DNA of 19,905 nt from assembly GCA_910578735.1 (NCBI GenBank), contig CAJTSQ010000040.1:1-19905 (forward strand), read 5' to 3'. Made by a program: the position numbers and the translations under genes. Below are positions 16,501 to 19,905 of this stretch, one piece after another. The notes under the pieces were generated by a model. That model was not told the origin of the DNA and made no database searches. It was given only the letters and a program-made list of their open reading frames with translations. The first letter of the stretch is position 1. Every line of letters begins with the position of its first letter. Origin of the DNA: an uncultured Oscillospiraceae bacterium. Its GTDB lineage: Bacteria; Bacillota; Clostridia; Oscillospirales; Oscillospiraceae.

Positions 16501-17784
16501 CAGATAGAAACCGCCGCCGTATTTTTCATTCAAGGCGTCGATTGCCTTGCGGGCGCTGTCCATCCAGGCCGCCCCCTCCTCCCCCATAGGGGTCCCGCTG
16601 TCGGGCAGGTCGGCCAGGATCCCCAGCCGCAGCTCGGGCCCGGCGTCCCGGTTGGCCAGGCGGTAGCGCTCCAGCAGGGCGGCCAGTCTGGGGCCGCTGT
16701 CCTCCCCGGTGAGGAGAGACACCACCACGCACAGGGTCCGGCCCTCCCGGGGGATACCCCCCTCCAGCTCCATCCGGGGCACCGGGCGGGGCGGGACCAG
16801 GCGGACCAGGAAAAAGTCCAGCACATTTTTTACGATGTCAGACAGGGGCAAAATCAGCAGCAGGGCGGCCAGCGGGGTCCCCGCGGCCCGCCACAGGGCC
16901 AGGGCAGCAATCAGGGACAGGCCCAGCACCACGACCCCGTAGCTCACCCCGGAGCGGGAACGCTCCGCCCGTCCCAGGGGCTCCCGGTAGAGATACCAGC
17001 CCACATGGCGGCGGGGCCCCTCCCCCTTCAGTGCCAGGTCAATGGCCTGACGGGCGGTCTGACCCTCCTCCATGCGGTATTTTCTGGCCAGCTTGCACAC
17101 CCTCTGCCGGTAGCGGCGGCGGGTGTCCTCGTCCATGTGGGGGTAGTGGCCCGAGGGGTCCTGATTCAGCACCCGCTCCACCCGACTGGCCCCCTCCAGA
17201 AGGGCGCTCCACTCCGTCCCGGACAGGGCCCGCAGGGCGGTAAAGATGGGCCCCATCTCCTCGGGGGGCACCCGGTTCTCTTTGAGAGCGTCCAAGTCGG
17301 CGCACAGATCGGCCAGCCGCTCCACCAGCGCCCCCGCCAGGGCGGGGACGAACAGGGACAGCTCCCGCTCGGTCAGGGGGCACACCGACTGAAAGCCCTC
17401 CAGAAAGAGGGCCAGCCGCTTCTGGTCCAGGTCGGGGGCGGCCCACAGGGCGCTCCGGGCGCACCGCCGGAGGAGCACATCGCCACCCTGGCTCCCCCGC
17501 AGGGGCTTTCCGCCTTTAAAGGCCTCCCGGGCCTGCTCCCCCTCCCGGACAGCCAGGTAGTGGTTGTCCAGCAGCCACTCCACCGCCCCGGGGACAGTGG
17601 TCTGGCCGGCACTCCAGAGATTCAGCGCCTCCTGGGTCCGGCGCACCCGTTTCAGGCCCGCCTTCAGCTCCCGGGACAGGGCGCGGCAGGAGACCGCCCC
17701 CTCCAGCTTCAGCTCTCTGGCCGCGTTGGCGGCGTATTGCTTCAAGTGGGCGTCGTCCATGGGGATGTGGGGGGTGTTGGACAT
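10579..17784 (-). CDS. Cyclic beta-1,2-glucan synthase-like protein (GT84 + glucoamylase-like + GH94)
   Basis: A 2401-residue membrane enzyme with the domain order of cyclic beta-1,2-glucan synthase (Cgs/NdvB). The N-terminal cytoplasmic part is followed by two membrane helices (about 280-325) and a GT84 glucosyltransferase domain: D486-S-D488 (YVITLDSDTS), SHDLLEG (about 598) and RLHRWIRGDWQ (about 631). About four more helices lie at 677-838. A glucoamylase-like domain spans about 850-1225 (NWYDTATGEPLHPRYVSTVD to MSHHLGMSLVAIDNVL). Two beta-sandwich regions start near 1285 and 1720, then the GH94 (alpha/alpha)6 barrel contains GGDWNDGMD with D2098 and D2101. By analogy it would make beta-1,2-glucan from UDP-glucose and trim or cyclise it. 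It is shorter than the roughly 2,800 residues of the proteobacterial enzymes. Two palindromes and a run of seven C lie in frame in interdomain or loop regions. ATG 17784 has TAGGAGGT upstream. Whether the product is cyclic or linear is unknown. Confidence 0.9.
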   Translation of the reverse strand: MSNTPHIPMDDAHLKQYAANAARELKLEGAVSCRALSRELKAGLKRVRRTQEALNLWSAGQTTVPGAVEWLLDNHYLAVREGEQAREAFKGGKPLRGSQGGDVLLRRCARSALWAAPDLDQKRLALFLEGFQSVCPLTERELSLFVPALAGALVERLADLCADLDALKENRVPPEEMGPIFTALRALSGTEWSALLEGASRVERVLNQDPSGHYPHMDEDTRRRYRQRVCKLARKYRMEEGQTARQAIDLALKGEGPRRHVGWYLYREPLGRAERSRSGVSYGVVVLGLSLIAALALWRAAGTPLAALLLILPLSDIVKNVLDFFLVRLVPPRPVPRMELEGGIPREGRTLCVVVSLLTGEDSGPRLAALLERYRLANRDAGPELRLGILADLPDSGTPMGEEGAAWMDSARKAIDALNEKYGGGFYLFFRVPAFSKQDERYMGWERKRGALTELVRLLKGKHTGLTVKSGEKGWLRQVKYVITLDSDTSLNVGTARELAGAMLHPLNQPVIDSKRRVVTAGHALFQPRVAVELEAANKSFFAKIFGGLGGVDPYGSTASDVYHDLFDQGTYTGKGVFSVDAFHACLNDRFPDNAILSHDLLEGSYLRAGLLGEVELTDGCPWQVYSYFARLHRWIRGDWQLLPWLGRRVPNGQGGREENPLPPLAKWKILDNLRRSLSPIFTLLTLVLGMCFSGKVFAWAGGVAVVAAASNLLLSGAELAVRRSGKRRRYHSTVIAGLAGAILQTAIQLVFLPYQAYTSLTAISAALWRMSVSHKNLLAWVTAAQTEKGKGSVPFYFKKLWFSAAVGILVMLLAQLRFGKVVGAVWLLAPVLAWAVSRPSQKGKALPPADRAFLLHQATLIWRYFDKFLREEDHWLPPDNWQEQPGPALARRTSPTNIGMALLSVMAAADLELLPRKRAVELIGHILDTVEGLDKWKGHLYNWYDTATGEPLHPRYVSTVDSGNLRGCLIALREGLYQWGEDVLARRAEALSGAMDCAPLFDRERRLFSIGYEVEQDKLTDGFYDLMASEARQTSFIAAARGEVPARHWRRLGRMLVGDNDYCGMASWTGTMFEYFMPNLLLPCEPNSFLYETLSFCVYAQKRRGDKTKKPWGISESGFYAFDPGMSYQYKAHGVQVLGLKRGLDTELVVSPYSSFLALLLAPRSALRNLRRLRDMGLEGRYGLYEAVDYTPARLTGNEDYEVVRSYMSHHLGMSLVAIDNVLRDNVMQKRFMRDCDMSAYRELLQERVPVGAPIMKQEERDFPAKLRPASGPSLVREGEDFGRKRPQCHLLSNGSYNLLACDNGLTSARAGENAVTLARPGEYYAPAGVSVFFSGPGGLVGLTPAPLYQSGTACRWTFDASGAGWYAEKNGLSARIALTVPRRENGELRRVELTWRGKKKLEGELLFYLEPVLCPQRDFDAHPAFSRLFLECSLEGNEALFHRRSRGNEEGPWLSAAWTGEGASASLDRAFALGRGGLRALPGSQPGPLQNGAGSDPCLMVRIPVSLAPGEGKRFALALALGDGPAAAQAGSRRMLEGKEVGPSSLAPIAQKLALSEGEALAAFDLLARLASEEEGERPPQNTLWPYGISGDLPIAAGTLSGEDDVEQAALWCRWHQFLSRAGYPFDLVLLLEEGGDYRRPLRSALRSELKKLGAESVLGARGGIHLANPDAAPVVLAWAKAVLPVGGGLCAAPSKTPALSEKITPPPPIKLEPGSAPWAMEGDTVTIHCGEQLPPVGWSQVLCNPEFGWLTDETGAGFLWTGGNSREGKLTSWVNDPLTVGGQEIITVNLNGQDFHVFAAGDGLPCTVTYGPGFVRWEKKLGETSKTGGQCPPLLVVEGFVPVEENRRILRFTLTGTSGRVVYRFEEGEPISAALNDGQSMSLVTKEKAGRPCSRFFREDFRAEEERTLAWWSDKVSSLTVTTPEGALDRYLGSWCLYQVIACRLMARTSQYQNGGAFGFRDQLQDSAALVYTWPERTREQLLLCASRQFEEGDVQHWWHPPQGAGVRTRISDDLLWLPWVLCRYCTVTGDWSVLEEEVPYLTGKPLEPGEKDRYEVPQVSEKRENLYRHGLNAILCALGRGRGPHGLARMGGGDWNDGMDKVEGESVWLTWFLAAVLQDFAVLCRRMDEEARADDLLRQADALIQAAQSAWDGGWYRRGYYEDGTPLGAAESSQCQIDSIAQSFALFPGGTDRKRADQAVSAALDRLFDREHGVVRLFDPAFDGQGEKDPGYIKGYPAGVRENGGQYTHASVWLAMACFRLDRRLDGWAILKALLPEGHRTDIYRAEPYVIAADVSYAPGRVGRAGWSWYTGAAGWYWQAAVQELLGLKVAEGRLTVEPNLPPDWPGYKAKWRLSGGTLHIRVKRTGTYSAALDGAPVKEGVLLGSLTGEHRLEVSI
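12277..12295. repeat. In-frame palindrome inside the glucan synthase gene (copy A)
   Basis: GGGCGGACA and TGTCCGCCC are perfect 9-base arms around one T. On the minus strand it encodes TGGQCPPL (residues 1830-1837) in a loop of the second beta-sandwich region. The arms resemble those of the palindromes at 72 and 12698. Confidence 0.7.
12698..12723. repeat. In-frame palindrome inside the glucan synthase gene (copy B)
   Basis: GGGGCGGC and GCCGCCCC form an 8-bp stem around a 6-base loop, followed by CTAC as at the palindrome at 72-95. It encodes VGGGLCAAPS (1688-1697), in the linker before the second beta-sandwich domain. Confidence 0.65.
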
Positions 17785-17803
17785 GGGAATACCTCCTAAA
17801 TCA

Positions 17804-17857
17804 GAATCCCCCAGTCACCGACTTCGGCGGTGCCAGCCCCCTTTAGCAAGGGGGGCC
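17804..17857 (-). repeat. Two-stem palindromic element, minus-strand copy
   Basis: Read on the minus strand: a first stem GCCCCCCTT/AAGGGGGC with loop GCTA (17856-17836), a second stem CACCG/CGGTG (17832-17816), then GGGGGATTC (17812-17804). The order stem 1, stem 2, G-rich box plus GATT is the same as in the copies at 17891 and 19853. It lies 20 bases upstream of the glucan synthase start codon. Confidence 0.75.
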
Positions 17858-17890
17858 TTGGAGGAAAAACAAGCCGAAGCGCCGGTCTAA

Positions 17891-17946
17891 GCCCCCTTGC
17901 TAAAGGGGGGAGGGCCGCCGGGCAAAGCCCGGTGGCGGGGGGATTC
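17891..17946 (+). repeat. Two-stem palindromic element, plus-strand copy
   Basis: Stem 1 is CCCCCTT/AAAGGGGG around GCT (17892-17909). Stem 2 is a 10-bp hairpin GCCGCCGGGC/GCCCGGTGGC around AAA (17914-17936). GGGGGGATTC follows (17937-17946). It is head-to-head with the copy at 17804-17857, separated by about 33 unrelated bases, so the pair makes one large inverted repeat. Confidence 0.78.
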
Positions 17947-17983
17947 CAGGCTGTTCCTTCCAGTTTCCCCCCAACCCTGGCGG

Positions 17984-18014
17984 AATATACCAAAAGGGAA
18001 GCATCCGCCGTCAA
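17984..18014 (-). promoter_or_regulatory. Likely promoter of the glucan synthase gene
   Basis: On the minus strand TTGACG (18014-18009) and TATATT (17989-17984) have a 19-base spacer, rescued by TGG before the -10 (extended -10). The transcript would carry a leader of about 190 bases that contains both palindromic elements before the AGGAGGT site at the gene start. Confidence 0.55.
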
Positions 18015-18024
18015 GTATTTTGGC

Positions 18025-18053
18025 TTGACAAACGGGGCAAAATGTGTTAGACT
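18025..18053 (+). promoter_or_regulatory. Promoter of ylxM-ffh
   Basis: A perfect TTGACA (18025-18030) and TAGACT (18048-18053) are 17 bases apart, with TGT before the -10 as an extended element. Initiation would fall near 18060, at the base of the hairpin that follows. Confidence 0.78.
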
Positions 18054-18056
18054 TCC

Positions 18057-18084
18057 AAATGTAAAGTTATTCAGCTTTACATTT
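18057..18084 (+). promoter_or_regulatory. Inverted repeat at the ylxM-ffh transcription start
   Basis: AAATGTAAAG and CTTTACATTT are perfect 10-base arms around an 8-base loop, followed by TT. It overlaps the predicted start of transcription, so it could be an operator or a 5' mRNA hairpin. The stem is A/T-rich, so termination is unlikely. No known regulator motif is recognised with confidence. Confidence 0.6.
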
Positions 18085-18108
18085 TTACTGTGAAGGAGGT
18101 CGTACTCC

Positions 18109-18474
18109 ATGAAAAGTCAGGCCTACCGCATGACCATGCTCTTTGATTTCTACGGCGACGTACTGACAGACCGTCAAAAGGAGTTTTACGACCTCTACTA
18201 CAATGAGGACCTGTCCCTGGGGGAGATCGCCGAGAATTACGGTATCACCCGTCAGGGCGTTCGGGACGTAATCGTCCGGGCGGAAGCCGTTCTCACCGAG
18301 CTGGAGGACAAAACCGGACTGATTAAGCGGTTCCACACCATGCGGGCCCAGCTGGAGCAGGTGCATACCGATGCCTGCCGGATGGTGGAGCTGTCCGCCC
18401 GACAGGACAGCGAGGAGCTGGAAGCCCTCGCCCTCCGGATCCGGGATACCGCGTCCGCCCTGCTGAAGGAGTAA
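18109..18474 (+). CDS. ylxM: YlxM family SRP-associated DNA-binding-like protein
   Basis: A 121-residue UPF0122/YlxM protein, almost always encoded beside ffh in Firmicutes. It holds a helix-turn-helix resembling region 4 of sigma factors: LTDRQKEFYDLYYNEDLSLG (19-38) and EIAENYGITRQGVRDVIVRA (39-58). A helical C-terminus (about 60-120) follows. Work on streptococcal YlxM suggests that it modulates SRP GTPase activity or RNA binding; it is not a classical regulator. It has an excellent GAAGGAGGT site 8 bases before the ATG. Its stop lies 4 bases before ffh, so the two are co-translated. An extended-promoter pair and a leader hairpin lie just upstream. Confidence 0.95.
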   Translation: MKSQAYRMTMLFDFYGDVLTDRQKEFYDLYYNEDLSLGEIAENYGITRQGVRDVIVRAEAVLTELEDKTGLIKRFHTMRAQLEQVHTDACRMVELSARQDSEELEALALRIRDTASALLKE

Positions 18475-18478
18475 GCTC

Positions 18479-19852
18479 ATGGCATTTGAAGGACTTTCTG
18501 AAAAGCTGTCCGCCGCCTTTAAAAAGCTGAGGGGCAAGGGCCGGCTGTCCGAGGCCGACGTAAAGGAGGCCATGCGGGAGATCCGCCTGGCCCTGCTGGA
18601 GGCCGACGTCAGCTTTAAGGTGGTCAAGCAGTTTGTGGCCCAGGTCACCGAGAAGGCCGTGGGGGCCGACGTGCTGGAGGCCCTCTCCCCCGCCCAGCAG
18701 ATTATCAAAATCGTCAACCAGGAGCTCACCGAGCTGATGGGCGGGTCAGCGGCCAAGCTGACCATTGCCTCCAAGCCGCCCACTGTCATTATGATGGTGG
18801 GCCTCCAGGGCGCGGGCAAGACCACCAACGGCGCCAAGCTGGCCGGCCTGATGAAAAAGCAGAGCGGCAAGCGGCCCCTGCTGGCCGCCTGCGATATCTA
18901 CCGCCCCGCCGCCATCCAGCAGCTGGAGGTGGTAGGCAAACAGCTGGACATCCCCGTCTTCCAGATGGGCCAGACCAACCCGGTGGACATCGCCAGGGCC
19001 GCCGTGGAGCACGCTGTCAAACACGGCAACGACATGGTATTCCTGGACACAGCCGGCCGGCTCCATGTGGACGAGGAGCTGATGGACGAATTGCGCAACA
19101 TCAAGGCCGCTGTAGAACCTACTGAGATTCTTCTGGTAGTGGACGCCATGATTGGCCAGGACGCGGTGAACGCCGCCAAGGCCTTTGACGACGCTCTGGA
19201 CATCGACGGAGTTCTCCTCACCAAGCTGGACGGCGACGCCCGGGGCGGCGCGGCCCTGTCCATCAAGGCGGTTACCGGCAAGCCCATCAAGTTTGTGGGC
19301 ATGGGGGAAAAGCTGGACCAGATCGAAGTCTTCCACCCCGACCGCATGGCCAGCCGCATCCTGGGCATGGGGGACATGCTCTCCCTCATCGAAAAGGCGG
19401 AGCAGAACTTTGACCAGAAAAAGGCCCTGGAGCTTCAGGAAAAGCTGCGGAAAAACAAGTTTACCCTCACTGACTTCTACGATCAGATGAAGCAGCTGAA
19501 AAATATGGGCTCCCTCACCGAGATCGCCGGGATGCTCCCCGGCGTGAAGGCCAGCGACCTGGAGGGGGTCGGCATGGATCAAAAGCTCCTCCAGCGGATG
19601 GAGGCCATCATCCTGTCCATGACCCCCGCCGAGCGGGAGGACCCCAAGCTGCTCAACTCCAGCCGGAAAAAGCGCATCGCCGCCGGGTCGGGCACCCAGG
19701 TGGTGGACATCAACCGGCTGCTCAAGCAGTTCGACATGCTTCAGGCCATGACCAAGCAGTTTTCCGGCGGCAAGCTTCCCAAAAGTATGCGGAAGATGAT
19801 GGGCAAAAAGGGCCGGGGCGGTTTCCCGGGAATGGGCGGAATGCCGTTTTAA
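18479..19852 (+). CDS. ffh: Signal recognition particle protein Ffh
   Basis: Ffh is the SRP54-type GTPase that binds 4.5S/6S RNA and signal sequences of nascent membrane proteins and delivers ribosomes to FtsY. The 457 residues match the family. After the N domain (ALLEADVSFKVVKQF, 38-52) the G domain shows P-loop GLQGAGKTT (108-116), DIYRPAAIQQL (139-149), DTAGR (190-194) and TKLDGDARGG (248-257). The M domain begins near 301, with the RNA-binding helix-turn-helix around SRKKRIAAGSGT, followed by a Met/Gly-rich tail (SMRKMMGKKGRGGFPGMGGM). The ribosome site AAGGAG lies inside the ylxM 3' end. The reading frame is complete, and a palindromic element begins at the base after the stop. By synteny rpsP would be expected next, outside the window. 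Confidence 0.98.
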   Translation: MAFEGLSEKLSAAFKKLRGKGRLSEADVKEAMREIRLALLEADVSFKVVKQFVAQVTEKAVGADVLEALSPAQQIIKIVNQELTELMGGSAAKLTIASKPPTVIMMVGLQGAGKTTNGAKLAGLMKKQSGKRPLLAACDIYRPAAIQQLEVVGKQLDIPVFQMGQTNPVDIARAAVEHAVKHGNDMVFLDTAGRLHVDEELMDELRNIKAAVEPTEILLVVDAMIGQDAVNAAKAFDDALDIDGVLLTKLDGDARGGAALSIKAVTGKPIKFVGMGEKLDQIEVFHPDRMASRILGMGDMLSLIEKAEQNFDQKKALELQEKLRKNKFTLTDFYDQMKQLKNMGSLTEIAGMLPGVKASDLEGVGMDQKLLQRMEAIILSMTPAEREDPKLLNSSRKKRIAAGSGTQVVDINRLLKQFDMLQAMTKQFSGGKLPKSMRKMMGKKGRGGFPGMGGMPF

Positions 19853-19903
19853 GCCTCCTTTTGAAAGGAGGTGCCCCAGTTCGCAAACTGGGGCGGAGGA
19901 TTG
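19853..19903 (+). repeat. Two-stem palindromic element after ffh
   Basis: Stem 1 CCTCCTTT/AAAGGAGG spans 19854-19871, stem 2 GCCCCAGTT/AACTGGGGC spans 19873-19894 with loop CGCA, and GGAGGATTG follows. The architecture equals that of the elements at 17804 and 17891, although the second stem has a different sequence with compensated arms. It starts directly after the ffh stop, so it may act as a terminator, attenuator or mRNA-end protector before the next gene. Confidence 0.75.
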
Positions 19904-19905
19904 CA

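Noticed and set aside
17804..17946. CRISPR array or insertion-sequence ends
   Set aside because: There are only two copies in opposite orientation, no regular spacers, no transposase and no target duplication that I can see.
17796..18110. Small open frames crossing the palindromic elements on both strands
   Set aside because: They translate the repeats and promoters, look low-complexity and lack convincing start signals.

Overview
The window looks like a piece of the chromosome of a high-GC member of the Clostridia, most plausibly the Oscillospiraceae (Flavonifractor / Pseudoflavonifractor type). This is inferred from strong AGGAGG ribosome sites, a YlmC/YmxH sporulation-family protein, ylxM-ffh, YmfF/YmfH-type M16 peptidases, lipoproteins with lgt, a short-rubredoxin flavodiiron protein and dense GC-rich palindromic repeats. 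The taxonomy is not proven from sequence alone. I see no tRNA, rRNA, CRISPR array, insertion sequence or phage gene.

Layout. (1) 1-2410: trmD on the minus strand with its own promoter, divergent from a flavodiiron protein on the plus strand that ends at a strong terminator. (2) 2409-4943: a minus-strand three-gene operon of a membrane family-2 glycosyltransferase followed by two lipoproteins of unknown function. (3) 5103-5372: a small PRC-barrel YlmC/YmxH protein and a bidirectional terminator. (4) 5380-9831: a very tight minus-strand operon, transcribed YmfF-like M16 protein, YmfH-like M16 zinc peptidase, lgt, folD. (5) 9864-10579: a small SAM methyltransferase with its own promoter, then a hairpin shared with the convergent gene. 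(6) 10579-17784: a 2401-residue cyclic beta-1,2-glucan synthase-like protein (GT84 + glucoamylase-like + GH94). (7) 17785-18108: a 324-base gene-free region with two head-to-head palindromic elements, back-to-back divergent promoters and a leader hairpin. (8) 18109-19903: ylxM-ffh and a third copy of the palindromic element directly after the ffh stop.

How the genes fit together. Most genes are housekeeping: tRNA methylation, protein targeting (ffh, ylxM), lipoprotein lipidation (lgt) and one-carbon metabolism (folD). The accessory content concerns the envelope: a membrane glycosyltransferase with two lipoproteins that would need Lgt, and a giant glucan synthase. Many clostridia keep trmD in the ffh-rpsP-KH-rimM-trmD order; here trmD is alone, on the opposite strand and about 17.6 kb from ffh.

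The least ordinary signals are short palindromes. One type (GGGCGN...NCGCCC) occurs once at the trmD stop codon and twice in frame inside the glucan synthase gene. A second, two-stem type occurs twice in the predicted leader of the glucan synthase gene and once right after ffh.
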